Source: Burkholderia cepacia (GTDB taxonomy: Bacteria; Pseudomonadota; Gammaproteobacteria; Burkholderiales; Burkholderiaceae). From it: a DNA stretch of 64,000 nucleotides. The DNA lies in assembly GCF_029962485.1 (NCBI RefSeq), contig NZ_CP073639.1, positions 310,001-374,000 of the forward strand, written 5' to 3'. Each line of letters opens with the position of its first letter. Position 1 is the stretch's first letter. This document shows positions 23,838-33,148 of this stretch, piece by piece. The notes under the pieces are model-generated. The model was not told the origin of the DNA. It did not search any database and was given only the letters and a program-made list of their open reading frames with translations. A program made the translations under genes and the position numbers.

Positions 23838-26165
23838 ATGAATCAGATCAATGCTACGGGCAACGATGCGCAACGCGTCGACGCGGCGCACGCGGCGTTT
23901 GCGGCCGGGGTTGCCGCGCATCATGCCGGTCGGGCAGTCGATGCCATCCGCCATTACCGCGCAGCGATTTCGCTGCACCCCGATCATGCGGAGGCGCTGA
24001 ACAATCTCGGTATCCTGCTCGAAGCCGACGGCCATGCCGGCGACGCGGAACACTGTTACCGCCGGGCCGTCGGGATTCGCGCCGACTACGTGGATGCCTG
24101 CTGCAATCTCGGTCTGTTGCTTCACGACGAACGGCGCCTCGATGAAGCCGAGGCTTGCTACCGCCGCGTACTGGCGATGAAACCCGATCATGGTCCGGTG
24201 CTGCGCAGGTTGGGATTGCTGCTGCGGTTCACGGGTCGCCATGCCGAAGCCGAAACCGCGTTTCGCGAGGCCATCGCCATTCGTCCGGACGATGCTGCGG
24301 CGCATGTGGATCTGGCCGCCTTGCTTCAGGAAAGCGGGCAATTCGCAGCGGCGGAGCAGCATTATCTGGCGTCGCTCGCGTACGCGCCCAACGACGTGGT
24401 GTCGCTGAACAAGCTGGGCACCTTGCTGAACACGCTCGAACGGCTGCCGGAAGCCGAGACCTGTTTCCGGCGCGCGCTTTCGCTGAAACCCGACTATCGC
24501 GACGCGCGGGGCAATCTCGGCAACGTGCTGTTTGCCCAGCAGCGATACGGTGAAGCCGAAGCGTGTTACCGCGAAACGCTCGCGCACGATCCGTCGTTTG
24601 CGGAGGTGTGGAACAACCTGGGGCGCTTGCTGCATGACGCCGGTCGGCTCGACGAGGCCGCCGACGCGCTGAGACACGCACTGACGCTTGATCACGATCG
24701 CGTACCGACCCTGTTCAATCTGAGCCTGGTGCTGCTGGCGATGGGGCAGTACGAAGCAGGCTGGCGGCATTACGAGGCGCGTTTTCAGTTTTCCTCGCAG
24801 TGGGGCGATGCTTCGTCGTATCGCGTTCTGGCAAACCTGCCGGCACCGCTCTGGCAGGGCGAACCCCTCGACGGAAAATCGCTTGTCGTGTGGCCCGAGC
24901 AGGGGTTCGGCGATGTCGTGCAATTCGCGCGCTACCTGCCGCGGCTCAAACAGCGCGGATTGTCGACGCTGACGGTCGTGTGTCCGGCCGCGTTGACGAG
25001 CCTGATTGCGACGGTCGACGGTGTGGATCGTTGTATCGGGCTCGACGAGGCAGCGGCGCTTCCGGCGCACGATTACGCGATCGCGATCATGAGTCTTCCG
25101 TTGCGGTGCGGAACGACGCTCGACACGATACCCGCGGCGGTCCCCTATCTGCATGTGCCTGCGCCGCTCGTCGAACACTGGCGGAGCAGCGTCCCCGAAG
25201 GAGGATTGAAGGTCGGGTTGGTCTGGGCTGGCGATCCGCGCCCCGATCAGGCGCAGGCACACGCGACGGACCGCCGCCGCTCGCTTCCGGCGAGCGCGTA
25301 TTTGCCGCTGCTGCAGATGCCGGGGGTGAGCTTCGTGAGCTTGCAGAAGGGCGAAACGACCCGCCGGCAGATCGACACGATTCCGTCGTCGCTGCGTCCC
25401 GTCGATCCGATGGAGCACGTGCGCGACTTCGCGGACACGGCGGCGATCATCGCGCATCTGGATCTCGTGATTACTGTCGATACGTCGGTGGCGCACGTGG
25501 CGGGCGCATTGGGTAAGCCGGTCTGGATCCTGTCGCGCTTCGACGGCTGCTGGCGCTGGTTGGCCGATCGCGACGATTCGCCGTGGTATCCGCAGGCGCG
25601 GCTGTTCCGGCAATCGGAGCCGGGGCGGTGGAGTGATGTTGTCGAGCGTGTGGCGGGGGCCCTCGAGCACCTTCGTGCCGAACGGGAATTGATGAAGCGG
25701 CCTATCTATTTTTGTAAGTCATGGTTCCGTGCCAAGAAGCGGCCGACGGAGATTTGGTCTGAGGAGCAAGCCAGGTCGGCTTACGTCAATGGCCAACTTT
25801 ACACGGTTCTTGTGGACTCCGTTGAGCGGCCATATTGTTTTCTTGAAGTAACAGCCAAGGCGATCGGACTTGGTTTTCTTGACGATTTGTTGAGGGAATC
25901 ACTTTCATACGACTTCCAGGAAGTTGAGCCCGGTAAGCTATTCCTATCGATGGCCACTTATCGAGAATTTGACGGCCGTACGGATAGGGTGATAAGTGGG
26001 ACATCATATATATTTGCTCGTGATGGTGGCGTCACGATACGTCGAGAATTTTTCGATCCGCACCGGATTGAGACTGCCACGTCGTCGGCCGACGTGAGGC
26101 CTAATTATTCCGCTGTACCTGAGTTCGGCGAGTACGGTGACTTAGTTCGTGTGGAGCGCGGATAA
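23838..26165 (+). CDS. TPR-GT9-like glycosyltransferase with an extra C-terminal domain
   Basis: A 776-residue protein. Residues about 10-335 are roughly nine TPR repeats (units such as AEALNNLGILLEADGHAGDAE). Residues about 340-612 are a heptosyltransferase-like GT-B part with WPEQGFGDVVQFARYLP and ITVDTSVAHVAGALGKPVW, the nucleotide-sugar site. Such proteins are thought to glycosylate surface proteins or polymers. From Met619 (base 25692) the sequence changes to MKRPIYFCKSWFRAKKR onward, about 158 residues of unknown, low-GC sequence with no similarity to the rest. This is an apparent fusion or read-through join. The ATG at 23838 suits the first TPR helix. Confidence 0.8.
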   Translation: MNQINATGNDAQRVDAAHAAFAAGVAAHHAGRAVDAIRHYRAAISLHPDHAEALNNLGILLEADGHAGDAEHCYRRAVGIRADYVDACCNLGLLLHDERRLDEAEACYRRVLAMKPDHGPVLRRLGLLLRFTGRHAEAETAFREAIAIRPDDAAAHVDLAALLQESGQFAAAEQHYLASLAYAPNDVVSLNKLGTLLNTLERLPEAETCFRRALSLKPDYRDARGNLGNVLFAQQRYGEAEACYRETLAHDPSFAEVWNNLGRLLHDAGRLDEAADALRHALTLDHDRVPTLFNLSLVLLAMGQYEAGWRHYEARFQFSSQWGDASSYRVLANLPAPLWQGEPLDGKSLVVWPEQGFGDVVQFARYLPRLKQRGLSTLTVVCPAALTSLIATVDGVDRCIGLDEAAALPAHDYAIAIMSLPLRCGTTLDTIPAAVPYLHVPAPLVEHWRSSVPEGGLKVGLVWAGDPRPDQAQAHATDRRRSLPASAYLPLLQMPGVSFVSLQKGETTRRQIDTIPSSLRPVDPMEHVRDFADTAAIIAHLDLVITVDTSVAHVAGALGKPVWILSRFDGCWRWLADRDDSPWYPQARLFRQSEPGRWSDVVERVAGALEHLRAERELMKRPIYFCKSWFRAKKRPTEIWSEEQARSAYVNGQLYTVLVDSVERPYCFLEVTAKAIGLGFLDDLLRESLSYDFQEVEPGKLFLSMATYREFDGRTDRVISGTSYIFARDGGVTIRREFFDPHRIETATSSADVRPNYSAVPEFGEYGDLVRVERG

Positions 26166-26193
26166 AAGGGGATGGCGTAACACATTTGGACGA

Positions 26194-26217
26194 CAACGCC
26201 CGCTTCTGCGGGCGTTG
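26194..26217 (+). terminator. Terminator hairpin after the TPR glycosyltransferase
   Basis: CAACGCCCGC-TTCT-GCGGGCGTTG is a perfect ten-base stem with a four-base loop, 28 bases after the stop. Only a short T-containing tail follows, so termination strength is uncertain. Confidence 0.55.
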
Positions 26218-26794
26218 TTGCATCTGCGCTCGAGTCTCAGAAGAGCTGTTTGGCGACACGCCGTCGCTCGTCGTCATCGAGGCGCATAACGCGAATTCCG
26301 TCGACCGCGTGACGCAGCCAGTCGTCTGCAATAGTGCGATGCGCGTCGTTCGCGGCGGCGGCCGGCGAGGCAGGTAATTGCCGAATTCCGGCGCTGGCCG
26401 TCCCGCCGTCGTCGGTCCTGTTTGCAGTGTAAATCTCGTGTTGGACCAAAACGCACCCCCCCCTTGAAATCGCACAGACATGACGTACGTCCCAACCTGC
26501 GTGCAAAACGCGCCGGCACGCGCCGCGGGCAATACAATGGTTTCGCCTCATTCGAGGACAACGCCCGGTTACTTGTCTCTCCCCGCTCGGGCAAGAACCG
26601 GTAGCTCGTCGGCGAAAACATCGCGCCGACGAGGTAGTATTTGCGGGTTGGATATTCCCCGACGCATGGCGAGGGGGGCGAATCGGCGCGGCGGCTTGGA
26701 CGAAAAGGGCGGCCTTGCTTGCTTGTTCACACTTTGACTTCGACACCTCCTGCCCCAGTTGTGTTCAAATTACCGCAATCGTCAGGAGGCCACT
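26218..26794. other. Gene-free accessory stretch
   Basis: About 575 bases without a supportable gene. Arg-rich open frames occur on both strands. The longest minus-strand one ends in HRTIADDWLRHAVDGIRV and may be the tail of a decayed gene. A C-run lies near 26451-26461. The 11-mer GACAACGCCCG at 26192 recurs at 26557. The region separates two glycosylation genes and looks like a junction left by past insertions. Confidence 0.4.
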
Positions 26795-27625
26795 ATGTTT
26801 TCGGAGCAGCGCCCTACATCGTTCATTCTTGCAGCGACCAACCACGGTCCGCTGATCGTCAACCGCAACGATTACGCGATGGTCGACGGACGACCTTGCT
26901 ATGGTGTCGGTTTTAACCTGCTCGAAACGGGCTCGTTCGACGGATCGGAGGTTGAATTCTTACTGTCGCTGCTGCGCGTTCAGCGACAGCGGTTAGGCGA
27001 CGGCGTTGTATTCCTCGATTGCGGCGCTAATATCGGCGTATTTTCAATAGAGGCCGGTCGCATGATGACGCGATGGGGGACAGTGCATGCCTTCGAGCCG
27101 CAGGACTTCATTTTTTATGCTCTAGCCGGCAACATTGCCCTAAACAATCTTTTTAATGTTCAGGCGCATTGCGTTGCGCTCGGCGCGACAAATGAAATCA
27201 TCACGATCCCGAGCGTGGACTACACCCGGCCTGGTTCGTACGGCAGTCTCGAGATCAAGGAGCCCGCGACGCCGATGCTGTCGATCGGGCAATCCGTCGA
27301 TTACTCACCGGAGATCGGACGACAAGTTCGTCAGATCACTCTTGATGGTTTGAACCTGAAAAGGGTCGACCTGCTGAAGATTGATGTTGAATCGATGGAG
27401 ATCGATGTATTGATGGGTGCGCGCTCAATCATCAAGACATTTCGGCCATTGATCTGGGTGGAGATTCTCAAGTCCGACGCGCAGCGCATCAAGGATCTGC
27501 TCGGGGAGTACGACTACCGCTTTTTCGACGCGGGCCTCAACATGCTTGCGGTGCCAGCCGATGACAGCGAGCTACTCAAGCGCTTCTGGGTGAATGAGGA
27601 AAACGTTCTATTTGTTACAGTGTGA
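26795..27625 (+). CDS. FkbM family methyltransferase
   Basis: A 276-residue SAM-dependent methyltransferase of the FkbM family, which O-methylates sugars, glycans or polyketides. VVFLDCGANIGVFSIEAGR (about residues 67-85) is the SAM motif I, HAFEPQDFIFYALAGNIAL is motif II, and VDLLKIDVESMEIDVLMGA is the family's second hallmark. A perfect AGGAGG stands before the ATG. GC content is below the window average, like that of the next gene. Set among glycosyltransferases, it probably caps or decorates a surface glycan. Confidence 0.88.
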   Translation: MFSEQRPTSFILAATNHGPLIVNRNDYAMVDGRPCYGVGFNLLETGSFDGSEVEFLLSLLRVQRQRLGDGVVFLDCGANIGVFSIEAGRMMTRWGTVHAFEPQDFIFYALAGNIALNNLFNVQAHCVALGATNEIITIPSVDYTRPGSYGSLEIKEPATPMLSIGQSVDYSPEIGRQVRQITLDGLNLKRVDLLKIDVESMEIDVLMGARSIIKTFRPLIWVEILKSDAQRIKDLLGEYDYRFFDAGLNMLAVPADDSELLKRFWVNEENVLFVTV

Positions 27626-27996
27626 CGTTTATTTCTCACTGTAGCGTTGCGGCGCAGGTGATGCTGCGGAAGGGCGTTATCACATAAATCGAGCGCAATG
27701 ACGAAGTGAGGTTCATGTTTTCGACTTTAGGCGATGTGAATGAACTGCGGGCGCACAAAATGTTGATCGCTCGCGACGCACTGAAAAGATCGGTCGTACG
27801 ATTCACTGAGGAATAACGCACGGAACTGGGCCAGGCTTGCGCGGGCAGAGGCGATTAAAACTAGCGCAGATTCTCGCCCAGGTTCATGGTCCATGGGAAA
27901 GTATCGGGGGTCAAATTTTGACAGTTTTTAACCGCTCGGAAAAAGGCGAGGGCGGTATGATCTCAGTCGCTACTTGATGAGCACTCCGGAGACCCA
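27626..27996. other. Intergenic stretch with a small palindrome
   Basis: About 370 bases, AT-richer than the flanks, with no supportable gene. GTCAAA-T-TTTGAC at 27910-27922 has perfect six-base arms, about 75 bases upstream of the next start, and may be an operator or an insertion-element scar. Confidence 0.4.
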
Positions 27997-29115
27997 ATGA
28001 GTTCCGCACGATCACTCCACATCGGCATCACAATCGGCCTTCACCACGCCACCGAGAGCCTTTGGGTCAACGGCATCAAGCAGAACGCCCTGTACCTGAT
28101 GAAGCTCTTTCAACACTCGCCGCTTGGTCATCAGGTCACGCTCGTCAACACAACGAGCATCAAGGTCTCGTCCGATCTTCCGTGGGATCTCGAGCAGTTT
28201 CCGGTGTGTTCCTTCGACGACGCGAAAGATTCGCTCGACGTTCTTATCGAGCTCGGCGGGCAAATCGATCAGCAGCAAACCGCGTATCTGCAGGCGCGTG
28301 GCACGAAAGTCGTGAGCTACTGTTGCGGTCCCGAATACGTGCACATGATGCAAGCCATGATTTTCGGCAGGCGGCATGCTGAAACGGTATTCATCAACGA
28401 GCGTTACGACCAGGTGTGGATCATCCCGCAAGTCGTCGATACCAGCGCCGGCTTCTTCAGCGTATTGCGGCGCCAGCCTGTTCGCGAGGTACCGTTCGTC
28501 TGGGATCCGATCTGCGTGGAAGAACGATCGGCCGCGCTCCCGCATCGCGGGGAGTATCGCCCGACCGGACAACCGAAGCGGTTGTCCGTCATGGAGCCGA
28601 ATATCGACGTCACCAAGTTTTGCCTCTACCCGATCTTGATCGCGGAATTGGGTTACCGGAAGCTCGGCGAAAAAATATCCTATGTGCATGCGACGAACAC
28701 GGAGCATCTTGCAAAAGGCAGCCCGGAATTCATCGGCGTTGCGCATCATCTGGATCTTGTGCGAGATTCGAAAATAAGCTTCGTCGGGTACCACAATACG
28801 CCTCAGTTTCTTTCGGAATTCACCGACATCGTCATCTCCCATCAATCAGGGCTTGCGTTGAATTATTTTTATTTCGACGTTTGCTGGAACGGTTACGCGC
28901 TGGTTCATAACGCCGACCTCTGTCGCGAGTTGGGCTACTTTTATAGTAAAAACGATGTGGATGAGGGCTGTCGGCAACTCGAGCGAGCGATCGAATTTCA
29001 CGACGGGAGTTGGCAAGATTATCGAAATCAGCAACGAGAAAGGATCGGGCGATTTTTGTCCACCAATCCGAAGCAGATCGAAGCGTATGACAAGTTGCTT
29101 CTCGGGCTTTTTTGA
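27997..29115 (+). CDS. DUF2827 protein, glycosyltransferase-like
   Basis: A 372-residue protein of the DUF2827 family, known mainly from Burkholderia glycosylation loci. HIGITIGLHHATESLWVNGI, then NALYLMKLFQHSPLGHQVTLV is the family's opening. KVVSYCCGPEYVHMMQAMIF, VPFVWDPICVEE and LSVMEPNIDVTKFCLYPIL are further hallmarks. A GT-B glycosyltransferase fold is likely, since the C-terminal half has a nucleotide-sugar-like segment (DIVISHQSGLALNYFYFDV), but no activity is proven to my knowledge. It follows the FkbM gene on the same strand after a long gap with its own candidate promoter. Confidence 0.82.
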   Translation: MSSARSLHIGITIGLHHATESLWVNGIKQNALYLMKLFQHSPLGHQVTLVNTTSIKVSSDLPWDLEQFPVCSFDDAKDSLDVLIELGGQIDQQQTAYLQARGTKVVSYCCGPEYVHMMQAMIFGRRHAETVFINERYDQVWIIPQVVDTSAGFFSVLRRQPVREVPFVWDPICVEERSAALPHRGEYRPTGQPKRLSVMEPNIDVTKFCLYPILIAELGYRKLGEKISYVHATNTEHLAKGSPEFIGVAHHLDLVRDSKISFVGYHNTPQFLSEFTDIVISHQSGLALNYFYFDVCWNGYALVHNADLCRELGYFYSKNDVDEGCRQLERAIEFHDGSWQDYRNQQRERIGRFLSTNPKQIEAYDKLLLGLF

Positions 29116-29253
29116 GTGAATTCGATCGTCGCGCTTCAGGAAACGTTGCGTCCGCTCGTGGCATCAGGTGCCGAGCGCAGACGGACAAATACTACGGCAC
29201 CATCCCGGAAGCCGCCTGTATGGCACGCGCGCGCCAGAGGATACATGATGCCT

Positions 29254-29310
29254 GACCGCATGGCCGACCATCCGGTCAACCGCATAGAAGCGCTGCTGCC
29301 GTGGCGCGCG
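29254..29310 (+). mobile_element. Remnant of an IS66-family transposase C-terminus
   Basis: DRMADHPVNRIEALLPWR matches the conserved end of IS66 TnpC proteins, which finish with a DHP..RIDELLPW motif shortly before the stop. The catalytic parts and terminal repeats are not present. It lies in the 305-base gap between the DUF2827 gene and the oppositely oriented glycosyltransferase gene, the rest of which (29116-29253, 29311-29420) shows nothing. This indicates past IS activity in the island. Confidence 0.5.
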
Positions 29311-29420
29311 GCGCCATCGCTGCTGTCTATTGCTTGCGTTAAGCCCAGCCGATAACGAATGGAATAACGGCCGGCAAATCCTCGTCGAGGCGGGGCATCA
29401 ACGCGATTCCCCCGCAGCGA

Positions 29421-30683
29421 TCACCCTATCGCGTCATTGCCAGCCAAAGCATCGGCCATCTCCAATACTGGCCTGCTCCAGTCACCTAGTGTTGCTTGCC
29501 GATATAGCTGCATGGACCTGTACCACGGCGTATCGCGATGGCTGTTGTACCAGCGTTCGTCGCATGCCGCCGACAGCAACACCCATACTGGCCGTCCAAG
29601 CGCTCCAGCGAGGTGGGCCGGCCCCGTATCCACCGTGATCAGCAAGTCCAGCTCATTGAGAATGACGGCCGTATCGCCGAGATCGCGCAACTCGTCGCCG
29701 ATGATGCCAACGCCGTGTTCATCCAGCAGCGCACGCTCTTCGTCGGTGATCTTGCCAAACTGTAGCGCATGAAAGCGGCATGCCGACGAACTGAACAATG
29801 GGGCGAGTTGCTGCAGCGAGATTGACCGATACGGTTCATGACGCACCGCAGTATTGCTGCGCCAGATCAAGCCTATCTCGCGAACCCCGTTGCGTCGATT
29901 GCGGAAAGCGTCAGCTGCAAGCGTTGCCATTGCTCGTCCAGCCGGCGCATGTACATAGGCTTCCGCCCAGCTTGGGAAGTATTGCGTTTTTTGATACCGG
30001 ACAAAGAGATCGAAGGTACTGATGATGCAATCACTTTGGTCAATTGCATCGCCGGCATTCTCGACGATTGTGATCCAGTCATAGGAGGCGAATATCGGCG
30101 CCAGTATGGCTGGTGCCTGTAATGTGATAGTCGCCGCACCTTCGTCCCGTAACAAATGCAAGTACCGGGAAAACATGATCACATCGCCCAGGCCACCTTC
30201 CTGAATGATGAGTACCCGTTTCCCGGTGGCAGATTCGTCAAATCGAAGTAGTTTGTTGACAATTCGCCGGAACTCGCTGGTATGGGCCGGATAAATATTT
30301 GAAACCACACCGGCTTGCCCCCACGCATCGCGCGACCTGCGATTGAGGGCGTGGGCCTCGTGAAACCGACCTTGAGCGTATTGCGAGATCACGAGTTCAG
30401 CTTTCAAGGCTCGCCGATCAGGTTCGTGGTGGAGCGCCGAGAGCGATTGAATCAATAGTGTCTCGGCCTGCGAAAAAAGGCCGAGGAGGTTCATGTCAAT
30501 ACCGATCTGCGCGCGAAAAAATGGATCTTCAACCCGGTCTGCGAGTTCTTTCAGTACCCGTATGGCTTCTTCTGCGTGACCGGAAAGTCTGAGCGCCCGA
30601 CACAGCGCGAGCCCGGCGCTCGCGGATCTGTCGCGGAGGTAGGTCTTGTATGCGCTGTCGAGCGCGGGTTGGTCGCTTGTCAC
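29421..30683 (-). CDS. TPR-containing GT9-like glycosyltransferase
   Basis: A 420-residue protein. Residues about 5-130 form degenerate TPR helices (SAGLALCRALRLSGHAEEAI). Residues about 155-410 resemble the heptosyltransferase GT-B fold, with KRVLIIQEGGLGDVIMFSRY and LDLLITVDTGPAHLAGALGR, the nucleotide-sugar site also seen in the larger glycosyltransferase of the island. It uses a GTG start behind a G-rich ribosome binding region next to a run of seven Gs at about 30690. It is opposite in strand to the other island genes, which again suggests piecemeal assembly. Confidence 0.83.
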   Translation of the reverse strand: MTSDQPALDSAYKTYLRDRSASAGLALCRALRLSGHAEEAIRVLKELADRVEDPFFRAQIGIDMNLLGLFSQAETLLIQSLSALHHEPDRRALKAELVISQYAQGRFHEAHALNRRSRDAWGQAGVVSNIYPAHTSEFRRIVNKLLRFDESATGKRVLIIQEGGLGDVIMFSRYLHLLRDEGAATITLQAPAILAPIFASYDWITIVENAGDAIDQSDCIISTFDLFVRYQKTQYFPSWAEAYVHAPAGRAMATLAADAFRNRRNGVREIGLIWRSNTAVRHEPYRSISLQQLAPLFSSSACRFHALQFGKITDEERALLDEHGVGIIGDELRDLGDTAVILNELDLLITVDTGPAHLAGALGRPVWVLLSAACDERWYNSHRDTPWYRSMQLYRQATLGDWSRPVLEMADALAGNDAIG

Positions 30684-31098
30684 TTTCCCCCCCGGAGAAG
30701 TGCGATCCCTTTGTATGGGCGAATAACGTGTGGTTGCCTTCGAAATCTCGCGTGTCCGGAATCAATTCATCCGGAGCCGATCAATTAAGGATTGTCGAGA
30801 GGTAATCCGTGTGGCGTGCGGTAAATGTCAGGCAGTGTAGCAAACTGATTCAGCGTTCGAGCGGGTTTTGGAAAGGAATATGGAAGGGTATGCGGTTACG
30901 AGGTGGGGCTATCGTTGTCGCACGCGGCGCAGAAGAGAAATGAAGGGGCGTCTATTTCAGGCAAAGTCGGAAACGCGTGATCACGCTTTTCATGAAGCGT
31001 TTCACAAGCAACATCGGCGCGCCAGACCGGGTGGCCGTACCACGCCGATTGACCTTTGGTAACGAAGGCCAATCGGTCAGGGGCATGCGCCAACCCTT
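30684..31098. other. Intergenic stretch with nested inverted repeats
   Basis: About 415 bases without a supportable gene. GAAACGC (30970-30976) and GCGTTTC (30997-31003) enclose a palindrome GCGTGATCACGC (30975-30986). The region is the upstream flank of the GT9-like gene and the downstream flank of the amine oxidase gene. Confidence 0.4.
31045..31076 (-). terminator. Terminator-like hairpin after the amine oxidase gene
   Basis: CCGATTGACCTT and AAGGCCAATCGG form a 12-base stem with one mismatch and an eight-base loop, 23 bases beyond the amine oxidase stop. It has no T-run. Confidence 0.45.
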
Positions 31099-32466
31099 TT
31101 ACCGCAATTGTCTGATCACCTCGCCCGCCGCCCTGATCCCGGACTCCAGCGCACCCTCGAAATAGCCGATGCATTCCGTCGCCGTCTCGGTGCCGGCCCA
31201 ATGAATGCGGCCGAACGGTTCGCGGATACTGTCGCCGTACGAGGTCAGAACACCGGGCGGCATATGGGATGCGTACCCGCCGAGCGCCCATTCATCCGTC
31301 GTCCAGTCATGGTCCGCATAGTCGAGCGGGGCCGCCGCGTCGTCGCCGAAGTAGTGCACGAGATCGGCAATGACATGCTCACGGCGCGCTGCCTTGTCGA
31401 GCCCGCTCAGTTCAAGCGCGTGGTTTCCTTCGATCAAGCCCACCAGTACACCGACGCTTTCGTCCGCCGGCGACTGGTCGAACACGAAACCCAGATGGCG
31501 GCCCACGCTGGCAACCGATCCATTGAGCCCGCGACGCCGCCAGAACGGGGTTGGGTAGGCAACGTGCATCTTGATGACGGCGCCCATCTGCATTCCTTGC
31601 AGCAGTCCTGCGCGCTTGACGGGTAGCGGCGGCGTGAAACGGATGCGTGAGGCGAGCGCAGGCGGGGCGGTGACGATTGCATACTTCGCGTCATACGTGC
31701 CTTGCGGGCAGATTGCACGAACGCCGTTCGCATCCTGTTCGATCGCGCTCACCGGGGCGTCAAGTACGATGCACCCGTCCAGTCGGTCGGCCATTCTTTT
31801 CGGGATCTGCCACGCGCCTCCAATGAACTTGTCCTGCTGAGCGCCCCTTTCGACGCCCATCATCGTTTCCAGGCCGCCGCCCTGTCGCAGGCATTCCAGG
31901 AAGAACAGATACGACACGTGCGACGTCTCGGTGCAGGTGATCGCGCTCGTGACGAGGCGGGCGAAGTCGCGCGCAGCGGTGGTGTCCACGTGCTTGTCGA
32001 TCCATACCTCGATCGACATGGCGTCCCACTGGAGTGCGTTTTCCGCGAGCCACGGCGCGCCGGCGGGGAGCGTCTGCATGTCTCGCTTCCACCGATGCAA
32101 GGTCAGGCCAAGTTCCAGGGTCGACAAGAAAGGGAGCTTCGGCGTGCTGGTGTACGCGTGCACTTTGCCATCGATATTGACGAGGCTGTTTCCGTTCGTA
32201 TATTGGCTGTACATCGGCACGCCGAGCTCCGTCGCTTGCTCTCGCAGCAGCTTTTGCGACGCGCCGACCCATTGCCCGCCAAAGTCGACCGTCTGGCCGC
32301 CGACCTCGCCCGGCATGGACCGTCCACCGACTCGGTCGCGTGCCTCGAGAATCAGAACGCGCTTTCCGGCGTTCCTGAGCTCGAGCGCAGCCTTCATGCC
32401 CGAGAGGCCGGCACCAATGATTAGTACATCTGATTCATGATTGGCCGACTGATCGACGGTTGCCAT
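31099..32466 (-). CDS. Flavin-containing amine oxidase
   Basis: A 455-residue FAD enzyme of the monoamine oxidase family, which oxidises a primary amine to an aldehyde with release of ammonia and peroxide. The Rossmann motif DVLIIGAGLSGMKAALEL (about 14-31) is followed by EARDRVGGRSM. The C-terminal FAD motif reads GRIHWAGTETATECIGYFEG. The family's covalent-flavin Cys is not evident, so FAD is probably bound without a covalent link, as in putrescine or tyramine oxidases. There is no signal peptide. It is divergent from the aldehyde dehydrogenase gene, whose product would oxidise the aldehyde made here. Confidence 0.88.
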   Translation of the reverse strand: MATVDQSANHESDVLIIGAGLSGMKAALELRNAGKRVLILEARDRVGGRSMPGEVGGQTVDFGGQWVGASQKLLREQATELGVPMYSQYTNGNSLVNIDGKVHAYTSTPKLPFLSTLELGLTLHRWKRDMQTLPAGAPWLAENALQWDAMSIEVWIDKHVDTTAARDFARLVTSAITCTETSHVSYLFFLECLRQGGGLETMMGVERGAQQDKFIGGAWQIPKRMADRLDGCIVLDAPVSAIEQDANGVRAICPQGTYDAKYAIVTAPPALASRIRFTPPLPVKRAGLLQGMQMGAVIKMHVAYPTPFWRRRGLNGSVASVGRHLGFVFDQSPADESVGVLVGLIEGNHALELSGLDKAARREHVIADLVHYFGDDAAAPLDYADHDWTTDEWALGGYASHMPPGVLTSYGDSIREPFGRIHWAGTETATECIGYFEGALESGIRAAGEVIRQLR

Positions 32467-33148
32467 GTTTACCTCTCCTGGTCACGTGTCCGCCGCGCCC
32501 GGTCACGACGCGCTCGTTTTCCGGTGTAGCCGACTGCACTTCAATAAACCCGCCATCTCCCCGTCGACACGACGCTGACGCCGATGGTGCCTATGGCGTT
32601 CTATTGCCCTGCGCTGGCGCATGAGGCTGTCAGGTGGCGCGATGGGTCGGGCGACGCGAGATGCAAGAATTCGTTGTTATAGGTCAATCGACCGAAATTA
32701 GCAGGCTCTTGGATGGGGCGGAACCAGGTGTGTGACAGGCAAGAAGTGCTTGTTACCTGCTTCCCGGGCAGTCGCCTCGCGTGCGGTGCGGATTCCTTGT
32801 GCCTGGCGATTGGTATTGTCTGAATATTTCTATTTATGACGATTTTCCCGGTGATTTGCGCGAAATTTGTGCGTACCGCAGCAACCGGGCTTCGACTTTA
32901 TCAGCCTTCAGTCGCCGTGGCGTTTCTCGCAGTGCAGCAGCGATCGGAGTTGCACCACCCATGATTGTGTTGTATAACGCAAACTAGGTCGGATGACACA
33001 ATTATCATTGTCCCGCCGAGGAGGTACTCCGATTCGGCAGGGAGCGGGACGTGCGATCCACGGGGTTGGCGGATGGCCCCGGAACGCGATCGGGCAGCGG
33101 ATGACCATGGCGCGTGCATTCGGCACCTCATTTTGAAAGGGAACGACG
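32467..33148. promoter_or_regulatory. Divergent promoter region of the amine-degradation module
   Basis: About 680 bases between the divergent amine oxidase and aldehyde dehydrogenase genes. No supportable gene; a 68-codon plus-strand frame at 32781 lacks a ribosome binding site. The stretch 32815-32880 is AT-rich. ACAAT-TATC-ATTGT at 32998-33011 is a short inverted repeat that could bind a regulator. Confidence 0.45.

Noticed and set aside
23115..25670. An 851-codon minus-strand open frame
   Set aside because: It is the antisense shadow of the TPR glycosyltransferase. Only its last 107 codons (23115-23435) have a ribosome binding site and a membrane-protein composition.
26237..26746. A 169-codon minus-strand frame in the gap after the TPR gene
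   Set aside because: The last third reads somewhat like a protein, but the rest is low complexity and there is no start signal. It is kept only as a possible decayed gene.
27636..27821. A 61-codon minus-strand frame after the FkbM gene
   Set aside because: It has no ribosome binding site and no family motif.
32781..32987. A 68-codon plus-strand frame in the amine-module promoter region
   Set aside because: It lacks a ribosome binding site and lies where both divergent promoters should be.
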